Assembly (NCBI RefSeq): GCF_024323335.1 | Contig: NC_066581.1 | Span: 34,428,699-34,492,698, forward strand | DNA: 64,000 nucleotides | DNA from: Lathyrus oleraceus | Lineage: Eukaryota > Streptophyta > Magnoliopsida > Fabales > Fabaceae | Direction: 5' to 3' | Shown here: piece by piece, positions 21,585 to 32,335 of the stretch | Position numbering within the stretch: the first letter of the stretch is position 1 | Layout of the letters: each line of letters begins with the position of its first letter | Notes under the pieces: model-generated | The model's database searches: none | What the model saw: only the letters and a program-made list of their open reading frames with translations | What the model was told of the DNA's origin: nothing | Translations under genes and position numbers: made by a program

Positions 21585-21602
21585 TCCCCAGCAGAGTCGC
21601 CA
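21585..21602 (-). promoter_or_regulatory. Ogre1 tRNA primer-binding site
   Basis: The minus strand reads TGGCGACTCTGCTGGGGA, four bases inside the 5' LTR end. TGG at the start is the expected complement of a tRNA CCA end. Ogre elements are reported to use a tRNA-Arg primer; I could not check the match to a legume tRNA. Confidence 0.82.
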
Positions 21603-21606
21603 GTTC

Positions 21607-23634
21607 TGTCATACGGTGAACTGACTTTTTGTGTTTTGCTTTGGAAAGCAAATGTCGCGGTTAGCAAGAGTCGCCACCGACTTTTCTTTTATCCAATAAG
21701 GAAAGGCGGAAAAGAACAGGAAAGACCTCGATTAGATTTTGGGTTCGGGAGGTACATTATACAAAGGGAAGGTGTTAGCACCCTTTGTATCCATGGTTAT
21801 CCATGGGCTCTTAATTGCTTGATCACTTATGTTTGTCTGGAAAAAGTGGTTGTGATTCATTTAGAAAATGTTTTGAAAAGAGAATTTAACTTTGTAATGA
21901 TTCTCGTATGAATGTATACAAAGTGGTTATCTCGTTTATTTTTAAAAGTAGTTTAGAAAAATATAACTCGGTAATGATTCTAGTATGAATGTATACCAAG
22001 TGGTGATTTTCTAAAAGATGTTTTGAAAAGGTGGGGTGTGAAAAATATTTTAGGTTGTGAGCCAGCAATTAAGAGTTATACCTTCCTAGGGTCTTTATGG
22101 GCATTTCCTATCCTTATGAGGGTAAAACTATCCTTACTATTGAGAAGTAAGTAGTCTTGTCCTTTTGGATTTAAGGGTCATCTAGGGTCATCGATTGGTC
22201 ATTGAAGGCAACAGTTGTAAGGATACCTTAGCATTTGAAGGGACACTCATCATTTAACCGTAGACTACACCGAAGGGTCATCGAGGGACAAAATCATATA
22301 TTCGAAGGCAACATCCGAGGGACTATGATTTATTTTATGATGATTTAATCGAAGGGTCTTTGCTAAGTATATCCCCACATTCGCGGGACATGACCGTTAT
22401 ACCGTAATACCGTAGGGCAACAAAGAGAGGTCCAAGATCACTTATTTAAAGGCAAAGTTTTACAATTAATTAGGTAATTAGGATGAATCTCCACAATGAA
22501 ACCAATACATTAAAATCAGCTAGGTAATTTAGGGTGGGTCTCCACATTAAAATTAATGCATTGAAATCAGTTAAGTGATTTAGGGTGAATCTCCACAAGG
22601 GTATCCCACAAATAAAGTGGAATACCTACCAAGCTATCTTTTCCGGGGATATGTGAACCTTTACAAAACTCAGCAAACATGTCAGAATACCAAATCAGGG
22701 TGCAATCGAGAATTACACCACAAAAGAAATCACAACAATAACAGGATCAGATAAACAATGCATGGCTATGATAAAACATGTCAGATGGGCAAGAAAAAAA
22801 AGAACAGAAAAGTCAACTACTGTCACATTCGCTCTTGCTTCGCCTAGCGAAGGCTTAGCGAATACTCGTTGCATGCTCGCTTAGCGATGTGCTAGCGAGC
22901 GGCTGCGGGTTCCGGTTTTGATAACAGTACAATTTCAGCCAATTTTATGCCTTATGGCTTTCATTACAGCTATTACATGGTTAATCATTTAAGGTATTCA
23001 TATACACACTAAAAATTCACATGCCAAACTTAAGATATTTTCATAAATTTAATCATAATGCCATATGAAAATTAAGAACATAAGGCGATAATAGCGGTGC
23101 AAACCTGTTTGCAAACTGAATTGCGACTTTGGATTGGCGAATCGGATTGGATTGGGCAGAGGTAACCTTGATGCCGCTGGGTTCCTTCAGGGTTTCTTTA
23201 CTCGGAATTCTCTGAGTTAGTCTCCAGGGTTTCTATGCCAGGGTTTCTGTCCGTCTTCGTCTGTCGTTCCCCTTTTTTGTTTCTGACTGAAGCTTGGCTA
23301 TTTATAATGCTCTTGTTGTGACCTAATGGGCTCAGAATGAAGCCCAGAAATTCTGATATTCGCAAGCTTTGCTAGGCGAAGGATTTGCTCGCCTAGCGAG
23401 CAGGCCATTTGTGACCTAATGGGCTCAGAATGAAGCCCAATAATTCTGGTATTCGCAAGCTTCGCTAGGCGAAGGAGTTGCTCGCCTAGCGAGCAAGCTA
23501 GTTTGGGCCTTTTTCTGGATTGGGCCTGTTGTGAGCTGGGCTTTTGTTCCTTTAAGGTCAGTGCCTTGCGGAATAAGTTGGAGTGCTTCGAGAAATGTTT
23601 TGCAAGATTAATGGGCAAATTTTGGGGTATGACA
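21607..23634 (-). repeat. Ogre1 5' LTR (2028 bp)
   Basis: Ends TGTCATAC/GTATGACA. By eye about ten substitutions and one indel separate it from 6832-8860. Transcription should start just after the TATA box at 23299-23306, leaving a short U3 of about 330 bp and a long R-U5. The copia integrase frame to its right runs on into this LTR (23298-23637), creating a chimeric open frame without biological meaning. Confidence 0.93.
23299..23306 (-). promoter_or_regulatory. TATA box of Ogre1 promoter
   Basis: The minus strand reads TATAAATA within CATTATAAATAGCC, about 330 bp from the outer LTR end. The 93-bp palindrome-bearing duplication lies directly upstream in transcription direction. Confidence 0.6.
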
Positions 23635-23639
23635 GACTC

Positions 23640-25478
23640 TAATCGTGGAAGCTCACTGACCGGTACAGACGCTGAAGTTGACTTAGGAACAGATGACTGG
23701 ATTGGTGATTGTGACTCGAGCATAGATGGTGCAGGTGTGGGGAATAGACTCGGAGCATTTTCCAACGACAATACAGGTGACTCAGGGAGCTGACAGCATG
23801 TGGGAGTTTGAGTTGGAACAGGTATAGCAGAGCGACTTGAACCAACTTGATCTTGTAGAGATGTTACTGGAGCAGTATTTGTGGGTTCACGTGGAACATT
23901 TATAATACTGTGAATGGGAGAATCAAATGTTGGAAGTGTTTGGACAGGTGATGGTGTTACTATTGATTGATAAGGAAATGAATTTTCCACAAACTTAACA
24001 TGCCTAGAGACATAGACCTTATTTGACAATGGTTCTAGGCAGATGTAGGCATGTTGAGACATAGAGTATCCTAGGAATATACAAGGTTTTGAACTAGGTT
24101 GGAGTTTATTTTGCATGTATGGTTTTAACCATGGATAGCACAAGCATCCAAATGAGTGAAGTTTGCTATAGTCTGGTTTTAGATGAAACAAGAGTTCAAA
24201 GGGAGAGTTCATCTCAATGATTGGTTTTTGCATTCTGTTGATGAGGTAAACTGCAGTAGTGAATGCAAATGACCAGAACTGAGGTGGTAGGTTAGCATGA
24301 TGCAAGCGAGCACGGCCTGTTTCAACAACATGTCGGTGTCTCCTTTCAGCTGTACCATTTACCTCGGGTGTGTGTGGTGGTGTGGTTAAGTGAGAAATAC
24401 CTTTGTTAGCCAGAAAAGATTTCAATTTGATAAATTCTCCACCATTATCAGAGAAAAGAGAGACAATAGGCAAGTTAAACTTTTTTTCAACAATGGACTT
24501 AAATTGAACAAAAATGATAAATACATCTGATTTATGTTTCATTGGATACAACCAAACATATTTGGAAAAATGATCTACAATGATTAAATAGTACAAATAA
24601 CCATCTAACGATCTAACAGGAGTCGGTCCCCAAACATCAGAGTACAAAAGTTCCAATGGTTTGCTACTTGTGAGATGATGATTTGAGAAAGGCAGTTTGT
24701 GACTTTTGGCACAATGACATGAACTACACTCATGAGATGTTGGAAGCTTTATTGGTAGATGATGACCGTCAATCAGATGCTTTATTATTTTGAAAGAAGG
24801 ATGACCTAACTTATGATGCCATGTAGATGCAGAATGGATACTTGTATGCAATGCATGAGGTGTACGTGAAGGAATGATAGCCGCGGGTAAATGATATAGA
24901 TTTTGTTTAAGAGGACCTTGGAGTAGAGCCTGACCCGAATTCAAGTCCTTGACAATAAAATGGTTTGGAAAAAATTCAACAGAACAAGTATTAGATTGAA
25001 ATAGTTTAGAAACAGATAATAAATTAGACTGGATTTTATGAACACATAAGACTTGTTTGAGATAAAGGGGTTTAATAGGGGTGTGAATGATAGAGTTACC
25101 AGTATGAGTAATTTTCAAACCTGTTCCATCGCCGACAACGACCTGATCTGCTCCAGGATATGAATTTGCTAATGTAAGTTGTTGCAGATCTTGTGAAATA
25201 TGATGAGATACTCCTGTATCCATTATCCAGCTGGGACTCTGGGTGGCAGTCTGATTCTGAGTCAGGTTTGCAGTCGGTTTAATGCCACACCTTTTCGGAA
25301 AGCCCTTAATTCGATAGCAGTTCTTCGCAACATGGCCTGGCTTGTCACAAAACTGACATACAATTTTGCTTTCACCAGTTCGTTGAGTAGGGGAGGAGCC
25401 GCGGTTGTTGTTGTTCCTGTATTGATCCGCTTTATTTCTTGTGACAGCATTAGCAGTGGAAACAATATCAGCTGCCTC
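23640..25478 (-). pseudogene. Ale-like copia zinc knuckle, protease and integrase
   Basis: Reading from about 25478 downward, a zinc knuckle (CQFCDKPGHVAKNC) is followed by the protease motif MDTGVSHHIS, the GAG-pre-integrase motif (TWHKLGHPSFKIIKHL) and integrase (SDVWGPTPVRSLDGY, SDNGGEFIKLK, HTPEVNGTAERRHRH), giving the D, D, E context. The frame is open from 25223 down into the Ogre1 LTR; its tail past 23637 is LTR read by chance. The RT half is at 5167-6831. Confidence 0.87.
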
Positions 25479-26153
25479 TTACGCTGCACGATGATGGATG
25501 GTTTCAAAGTCCATAAGCTTTTCATGTAATTCAGCAAAGACAATTGGAGACTCTCTACTTCTAAGTGCAGCAGAAATTTCACGATACTCATCGGTCAAGC
25601 CATTGAGCGTGTGAATCACAAGATCAGTTTCATCAAGGGGGTGATCTATGATTGATAATTCATCTGAGATGGCTTTAATTCCTTGAAGGTATTTAGCCAT
25701 GGATTGATTTCCTTTTTTGAAATTGGAAATTTTTTGTTTGAGTGTCACTACACGCACACGAGAGCGGCCAGCATACATGGTTTTCAGAATCTCCCATGCT
25801 TGATTGGAGGTTTTGACAGTGCCTAAGTGTGTGACCACTGTTGCAGCCACATAGGAAATGATGCTATGTAGAATGAGTTGATCTTGTCGAACCCAATGTG
25901 TAAAGACTGGATTAACAGTCGTAGTATTGTTCTCCAACACTTTTGATGGACATGGTTTACTTCCATCAACATAGCCCATGAGATCATAGCCTGTTAAGAG
26001 AGTCATGAACTGAATTCTCCAAGCGGGATAATTGTCTCCATCAAGCTTGATGCAGAGTTGAGATTCGGCGTTCAAAACAATTAACTTGTCAGCCGGTGAT
26101 GACATAGTGGGTGTCCCTTGGGGAGTTTCAACATCAGAATCTGGTGATGCCAT
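25479..26153 (-). pseudogene. Ale-like copia gag, ended by stop before zinc knuckle
   Basis: The 224-residue frame starts at ATG 26153 with MASPDSDVETPQGTPTMSSP and contains the UBN2/Retrotran-gag type body (LDGDNYPAWRIQFMTLLTGY, WVRQDQLILHSIISYV, ARSRVRVVTLKQ-like helices). A TAA at 25479-25481 stops it; the next codons continue in frame to the zinc knuckle, so this is a point stop rather than the natural end. Confidence 0.85.
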
Positions 26154-26193
26154 GAATGAAGGATCGAGAAGAAAAAAACTTTTAAGTTAATTT

Positions 26194-26205
26194 GCTCTGA
26201 TACCA
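26194..26205 (-). promoter_or_regulatory. Ale-like copia primer-binding site (initiator Met tRNA)
   Basis: The minus strand reads TGGTATCAGAGC immediately after the LTR. This is the classic copia PBS complementary to the 3' end of initiator methionine tRNA. Confidence 0.92.
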
Positions 26206-26326
26206 TAAAAGTGATTATTGTTTTATATATTGTAATTGTCAAAGTGATGGCTATTTATAATACAGGGGTGAAACTGAAACTCCAAATATTAAGGGAGTTC
26301 TTTCTTGAGACTATAGTTATCTATTA
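26206..26326 (-). repeat. 5' LTR of the Ale-like copia element (121 bp, shortened)
   Basis: It matches 4958-5166 at both ends but lacks an internal stretch of about 88 bp. A TATAAATA word on the minus strand lies at 26252-26259. GTCAA follows at 26327-26331. Confidence 0.85.
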
Positions 26327-26331
26327 GTCAA

Positions 26332-26380
26332 CAACTCCCTGATCTTTTAAAATCTCACATCAATATATTTGGTCCTAATA
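26332..26380 (-). pseudogene. Old copia RNase H remnant (right half)
   Basis: The minus strand reads like 'RTKYIDVRF', matching the copia 'RTKHIDVRYHF' motif, and its continuation is at 4790-4952. Together they show that the Ale-like element entered an older copia. Confidence 0.6.
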
Positions 26381-27480
26381 TGTTAATATTGATTATTATC
26401 AAGATAATTCTTTAGATAAATTATATTTGTTGTTAAATTATTATTACTATTTTTTTATAAACAATTGAATTGGGTTAAGAGAAGTATTAGGAGTACTTCA
26501 ACTCAATTACATCCTAAACAGGAACAAAAATTAAAACCACCGTCATAAACAAAAACCAGAAAACCTACACCAATCAACCCAAAGAATGTAATTACAGTTT
26601 TTGTGAAGCATAGTAAACCACTCTTAAGATATAAGCTTCACCAAATACACTACACTAGCTCCTCAATATCCCTAAAAGTCTATGCAAATATAATAATCAA
26701 GAATTCAGAGTTTGATATCTAAAATATTGTACAGAAGAACTCCTATTATAAAGGAGTTATCGAGTAGTAAAATAAGAATTTAATTTTCATGTATTATTTA
26801 ATATAAAAGAAATACATTATCATGTCTGGCAGTAAGATTAACACTTTAATGTCCAATTAATAATATGCAACGAGATTGAATATTTTTCTTCATGCGAAAT
26901 CCCTTACATATAAGTAATGATTGAAGTGTTCAAGACTTCTCGTGGTGTGGTAGCGAAATCCCTTACATATAAGTAATGATTGAAGTGTTCAAGACTTCTC
27001 GTGGTGTGGTAGCGAGAAGTCTTTAAAAAAAACTGGATAGCAAAGAAATAGAAGAAACATTTTGTGATAAGAGGAGATATCATACAACAGTTCTTACAAA
27101 AATAAAAGGAATGCTTTATTTCTTGTTACCATTGATTAACTTCTCAATCAAGTAGGATACACCAAATAGCCTCAATAGTCAAGCTCTTTCTAACGCATAA
27201 CCATATATGTGTTTAAAAATGTTAACAATAATGAGTTGTTTAAGCATACCTCATATATATACAAGCTTACTTATATCCATGAAAACTAAGCCTACTTAGC
27301 AGGGTTACATCATAAAAGACTGCACTTATTTACTGCATTCTGCAGTAACAAAAGCTATTCAGATTCCTCTTGCAGAAGATTTTAGCAGCCTAAAACCAAA
27401 TGGAAGTTTTTCGAATCAATAAGCTACGAGAGGAGAGCACAATATAGAGAGGGTGAAGGAAACTGTCTGACGGGTTCCAG
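26381..27480. other. Intergenic AT-rich DNA downstream of the FtsH-like gene
   Basis: No gene is supported. About 26465-26510 has an imperfect inverted pair (GAAGTA...TACTTC inside a longer one). A 59-bp direct duplication lies at 26894-27011. The last part should contain the 3' untranslated region of the FtsH-like gene. Confidence 0.5.
26894..27011. repeat. Perfect 59-bp tandem duplication
   Basis: GCGAAATCCCTTACATATAA begins at 26894 and again at 26953; both 59-bp units look identical. It is non-coding and, being unmutated, recent (or an assembly artefact). Confidence 0.9.
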
Positions 27481-27489
27481 AACCTTCAG

Positions 27490-29240
27490 TTATAGATCCG
27501 AAACATCGATAGAATTCTCTATAACATCAATGCAGGATCCTACCGATCTTCCCGCAGACATCGCCTCAGCAAGCTTAGCTCGAGCTACTTCATGTCGACG
27601 CAAGAGTAAGACCGTGTTTAGCACAGACCATCTAACCTGAGAATCCGCCTTCTTCTGCGTGAAGCCTAGCCCGTTGAGCAAAGAATCTAACTATTAACAA
27701 TTAAGAAAATTATTACTATTAATGTCAATAAATTCCCTCTAAAGATTCCATCAATCTGATGAGAAAAAATCGGAAATTACAAACCTTTCTTATGTCATCT
27801 AGACCTCCTTCAGCAAATCCGTATATAAGATACTCGGTGCATACCCCGGCCAGAGCTATACATGAAAACTTGTTCAATGTCTAATAACAAAAAACAAAGG
27901 TTTTGTCACATGGTTAATTTTCTCATCATTGATAAAAGCAAACAAAACATTGAAAATTAAATGTCTGGAAGGCAGAAACATACGGTAGCTGATACTTTCC
28001 CCGCATTAACCTGCACGAAGTTTCGACTAATCTCAGTTGACAGACTACTCAATAAGCAAACAGTTCAAATCGAGTTAAAACAAGTATTCTTTTAATTAAA
28101 GCAAATAAAGCAACCAACTTCTTCAACAAACTCGAAATCCACAAACGCCGTGCCTGCTTGAATATTGAGAGAACCCTCCTTCTTCAAAGCGTCCAAACTA
28201 GAAACTGAATATCCTTTAGGAAGTATTCCAAGTAGATAAGCAATTAAAAAATGACCAGCTTCATGCTGCATGAACAAATTTTTGTTATGGTTAATTCATG
28301 ATGTAAGTAAAATAAGAAATAAAATAAGCTTAATTTCAAGCAATAACATGAATCTGACTTGAATAACTCTGTTATGGTATTTCTGACTGAAGTTATGACC
28401 AATTGTATCAACAACCAAGCTACCAAGACCTCCACCAAAAGAAACCTGCAAACGATCCATTTGATGAGCATAGAGTATCATCGTCGATAACTCAAAAGGA
28501 ATCAAATGCTTACCAAGTCAAAAGTCCAGAGAAACAGCAATCCCAATGATATATAGAAGATTTGTTGTTGGGAAATTCCAAGGACATTCCAAGCAGCAAA
28601 AGCTCCAAGAATAGATGCAATAAGCAAGTTTCTCTCAATGGAACCAAGAGTTGTATCCACCGGTGATAGAAGAGACGCAGTTTCTATTCCATTTAACTTT
28701 AACTCATCCAATGTGTAAAGCCTTTGAGGAACCTGCACATTCATTCATACATACAACCAATGAAACAAACCACAAATCAAGAGTAACCATAATTTAGAGT
28801 TGGAGGATGGGATCCAATTCCCCATAACTTGGAACATCTCCAGCTGCTGCAGACTATACTGCAGCAGTTGTAGAGGTCCGATTATGACTAACCAACAGAC
28901 TATACTGCAGCAGTTGTAGAGGCCAAATGATGAATAACCAACAGACTATACAGCAGCAGTTGTAGAGGGCCAATTATGAATAACCAACCTGCCTAGCTGC
29001 GCCGAAACAGCGAAGCCAGTTGGGATTGCCTTGTAAATCCTTGACGAGTACAAGAGCAGCTCTCTCATCTCCTTTGATTAGTTCCTTGTCTACATTTTCC
29101 AGTAATTGTTGCCTGCAGCTAGAAACTTCAACTTTGGTAGAGCATTTGATTCTCACCCTTGCAACAAGTTTTGGCTGCCTAGAGCATGATGGGAGACCCG
29201 CGCCCACACAGACACCATGCATGAAACCCAGACCAATCAT
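27490..29240 (-). CDS. Plastid FtsH/M41-like HEAGH protein, seven exons
   Basis: Exons on the minus strand with GT-AG borders and intact phase: 28989-29240, 28514-28732, 28359-28445, 28119-28265, 27984-28010, 27785-27880 and 27490-27690, about 342 residues. The N-terminus (MIGLGFMHGVCVGAGLPSCS, then basic) looks like a chloroplast transit peptide. Exon 2 holds two hydrophobic segments (SILGAFAAWNVLGI, FYISLGLLFLWTF). Exon 4 starts with HEAGHFLIAYLLGILPKGYS, the HExxH zinc-protease motif as in FtsH peptidase M41, but no AAA ATPase domain is present. Exon 6 has ALAGVCTEYLIYGFAEGG, resembling the M41 region with the third metal ligand. It resembles Arabidopsis At5g27290-type 'stress regulated' proteins from memory. 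Whether it is an active protease is unknown. Confidence 0.88.
28850..28987. repeat. 46-bp tandem repeat, three copies, in intron 1
   Basis: CAGACTATACTGCAGCAGTT starts at 28850 and 28896, with a variant at 28942, spacing 46 bp. It ends at the intron 1 donor of the FtsH-like gene, so it is transcribed but intronic. No wider function is apparent. Confidence 0.88.
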
Positions 29241-29674
29241 TTAATCAACTTCTTGAATGAAATAAACTAGTTTCCTAGTTTTTTATTTTATTGTTGTTTT
29301 CCATGCCACGTATTGTCTTTACATTGTGTGTGTTCTCAACCACATAAAATAAGATAAATAGACATTTTTCAAATTAAAGAAAAACAAGTTGCCTTTTTTT
29401 TCATTTTAATCCCAGCCATAACTGTTGTTCATTTTCATTTTTACCATGACTACTATTTATTTTTTAAATAACTACAATGATTTAAACCAACATGGTGGAC
29501 CAATCTAAAGTGTAACAAAAGCAATGTTTTCCATTAATCTCCTTGAAAGGTCATAGTACAGAACTACCCACTCCGTAGAGATGGATTACATTGGAAACAG
29601 TAAAATAAACCAAAAATTGTATGTTACAACTAGCACAAAATAAAACTACAACTACTCAACAGCAAACAGAAACC
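29241..29674. other. Intergenic region between the FtsH-like gene and H2A.X
   Basis: This 434-bp spacer should hold the promoter of the FtsH-like gene (near 29241-29400) and the 3' untranslated region of H2A.X (near 29520-29674). No clear motif or other gene is seen. Confidence 0.5.
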
Positions 29675-30227
<553 letters not shown>

Positions 30228-30327
30228 CTAAACCCTTATTTCGAGTTTGGAATTGAGAGAGCGATAACACTGAAGAAGAGTGAGATGGCGAGAATAGATT
30301 GTTAGATCTTTCGGTGGATTGTTGTTA

Positions 30328-30335
30328 TTATATAG
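30328..30335 (-). promoter_or_regulatory. TATA box of H2A.X
   Basis: The minus strand reads CTATATAATAA about 130 bp upstream of the ATG, a normal distance with a leader of about 100 bases. No competing TATA is near. Confidence 0.65.
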
Positions 30336-30352
30336 GAACTCGTACTCTGTCC

Positions 30353-30359
30353 TGATTGG
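30353..30359 (-). promoter_or_regulatory. CCAAT box of H2A.X
   Basis: The minus strand reads CCAATCA about 20 bp upstream of the TATA box. CCAAT elements are common in histone promoters. Confidence 0.5.
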
Positions 30360-30406
30360 TTGAGGAGTTTAGACACGGATTGCCAGCGTGTCATTTACAC
30401 TGCCTC

Positions 30407-30414
30407 GCGGGAAA
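30407..30414 (-). promoter_or_regulatory. E2F-like site of H2A.X
   Basis: The minus strand reads TTTCCCGC, matching the E2F consensus, about 75 bp upstream of the TATA box. This fits S-phase control through E2F, reported for plant H2A.X genes; it is a motif match only. Confidence 0.5.
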
Positions 30415-30419
30415 TTATT

Positions 30420-30729
30420 TTCTTTACATTTTATTTTCGGGAACTTTCGAACTCGCCGCGCCCTATTATTTTCTTGGATGCGGTTTTAAATTTTAAAAAT
30501 AAATCATGATTATTTGATTTTGAGGTGAAAATTAATTTAATGAGTGGGTAAATATTTAAATTTGGTCTCCAAAATTATAAGAATGTCGAATATTAATAAA
30601 AAAAGAAAAAAGAAAATATATCTTTTAAGTTAAGTAAATAAACTAGCATTTTTATAATATAAGGAATTTACAACAATCTTGTTTATCAACTTTGTTTATG
30701 AATGTATTTATATAAGAAGAACTAGAAGT
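30420..30729. other. AT-rich upstream DNA, no gene seen
   Basis: Nothing recognisable apart from AT-rich sequence upstream of the H2A.X promoter. Confidence 0.4.
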
Positions 30730-31010
30730 TTTAGGATATGACGTTTTATCAAAGATTTCAATATGGTAGTTCTTTCACTATCAAATTTATTGGAAAAGGA
30801 TGTGACTCTTGTCTTTAATGACAATATACAAAAAGACGTTTGATTTATAGAAGAAAGCATTGACTTTTAATCCATAATCCAACTACCTAATTGAACCAAC
30901 CCTTTTGAAATAATGTGCAATGCATCTAACTATGTATTGGAAGTGGTCATTACACTGAGAGTTGGCATGTCTGGACATGTAACTTTGAAGTTCTTATTGA
31001 AAAAGACAAG
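30730..31010 (+). pseudogene. Athila-like Ty3/gypsy RT/RNase H remnant
   Basis: Plus-strand fragments with stops resemble the end of a gypsy RT and the start of RNase H, for example 'LPLSNLL.KDV.FVF' followed by 'NPFEIMCNASNYVLEVV', comparable to the family phrase 'PFELMCDASNYAVGAVLG'. It has no visible LTR and several disabling changes. The lineage is a guess from remembered motif style. Confidence 0.6.
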
Positions 31011-32335
31011 TAAAACTAAGACTAATTTGATGAATGTTTTTGCTCTGAGGATTTAATTTGGAGATTAAAGATAAAAGTGGAGTTGTTAAACTAGTAGTTG
31101 ATCACTTGAGTATTATATATGTATATTCGTAAGGGGATTTTAAAAGGCTACATGAAAACTTTTGATCGGTCATTTATCAAATCAACCGCTTATTTATTAG
31201 ATATCTCATCTTTCTCTATGATAAGTCGTCTAACGTGGGAGTGGGTGAGTGACGGATCCTCATTCCGTAATGGCACAGGAGAAGTCATGGGAAGAGTAAA
31301 CCATGTTCCCCTGAATATCAGTAAACCAATTCTCCATTCCCTTAGTGGTTAATATTCCCAATGAGGTATTGGATTCACGCCAGTGTGGTTGTAAATACCT
31401 CAACATCACGGTTGGGAGGCTAATCTAATTCTAATACAGTTTATAATTTTTTACGGTGCTTTCGACATTTTAAGATATGTGCGAAGAATATCATGCGGTT
31501 GATCTCCAAATGGGATGTATTCTTTTGTAATTTAAATGTGTAGTCAGATTAATTAAACATTACCCTGCCACTGGTTAAATGTAAGGGTTTGTAGATTCGA
31601 AAGAAACGCCTACTTCTAGGCTCGAAGTGGTTGACTAGGGATTAACTCCTTATCTCTCCAGTGTATGGGGATTTGAAACAATGCATGTACATCATCAACA
31701 TGATTTCATCTGAAAGCATACAGTCAACAATTATGGGTATTTTGTTTTCGTCATCCTCCATTCAATCTTTGCTAAAACAACAGTTATTATAAAGAAAGTG
31801 AAATAGATAAACGTTTTTTGTTTTTGATATAAATGGAAATTAAGTGAATACGATATTGTTATTTCTAAACATGCATCATTACTTCATCAATATTACCATT
31901 AAAAACAACAATGTTTAACCACAAGTAGCATTTAACAACAAATAAACTACAAATGCAAATGAAAACAAATAAGTCCAGTGATTGCAATGTTGAGGATATC
32001 TTCATATGTGAACCACTATTTTTAAGAGATAATCTATTGAAGTCTTCGAACTCGTTCAGATGAGAAGTTTATGTGCACCAACAGGCTTCCTGAAAAGTAT
32101 ATGTACTTTTTGTCGATCAACTGTTGTTCGTCACGTCGTGAATGTGAGAAAAAATATACGCAATGACCTAGTTGTGTTTTGTCCTTGGTTGAGAATGATG
32201 AATCAGAACCAAATGACTGGCAATATTGCTTCAACGATCAGGTCTAGCCGGATGCAGTTACTTGCCATAATCCTTGGTTTTTTTCCTAGATTACCCCAAT
32301 GTGGGGTACGCAATCTAACAGGATGATTTTTCTAT
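31011..32335. other. Unassigned DNA, possibly decayed Ogre 3' region
   Basis: No gene I can support; the short open frames at 31119-31352 and 32034-32326 have no recognisable motifs. Because an Ogre integrase fragment on the minus strand begins at its right edge, the right part (roughly 31570-32335) may be the worn 3' untranslated region of that fragment, but similarity by eye is weak. Confidence 0.3.

Larger units (their letters stand above)
6832..23634 (-). mobile_element. Ogre/Tat-lineage Ty3/gypsy retrotransposon (Ogre1)
   Basis: A 16.8-kb element (about 15 kb without the solo LTR inside it) with 2.03-kb LTRs ending TGTCATAC...GTATGACA. On the minus strand the order is 5' LTR, PBS, ORF1, gag-protease, putative intron, RT-RNase H-second RNase H-integrase, long repeat-rich 3' region, polypurine tract, 3' LTR. 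The extra ORF1 before gag, the gap between protease and RT, and two RNase H regions are hallmarks of Ogre/Tat elements. The LTRs differ at only about ten positions by eye, so insertion is recent. Damage: a frameshift in the protease region, a deletion between RNase H regions, and a solo LTR in the integrase. Confidence 0.92.
4958..26326 (-). mobile_element. Ty1/copia element, Ale-like, split by an Ogre element
   Basis: Bounded by LTR copies and a perfect 5-bp duplication. The order on the minus strand is LTR, initiator-Met PBS, gag with zinc knuckle, protease, integrase, then (after the 16.8-kb Ogre1 insertion) RT, RNase H and LTR: the copia order. Without Ogre1 the element is about 4.6 kb, and its LTRs are very short. 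Short LTRs and a UBN2-type gag fit the Ale lineage, but the lineage call is tentative. It is non-functional: a stop separates gag from the zinc knuckle, RNase H is deleted and frameshifted, and Ogre1 cuts the pol frame. Confidence 0.85.

Noticed and set aside
23298..25223. A single 641-residue copia protein
   Set aside because: The C-terminal about 110 residues are Ogre1 LTR sequence; the frame is chimeric by chance.
25262..25591. Minus-strand 109-residue frame between copia gag and protease
   Set aside because: It is out of phase with the copia coding sequence, which carries the zinc knuckle here.
31119..31352. Possible 77-residue gene
   Set aside because: No motif or homologue recognised and surrounding DNA looks like decayed repeats.
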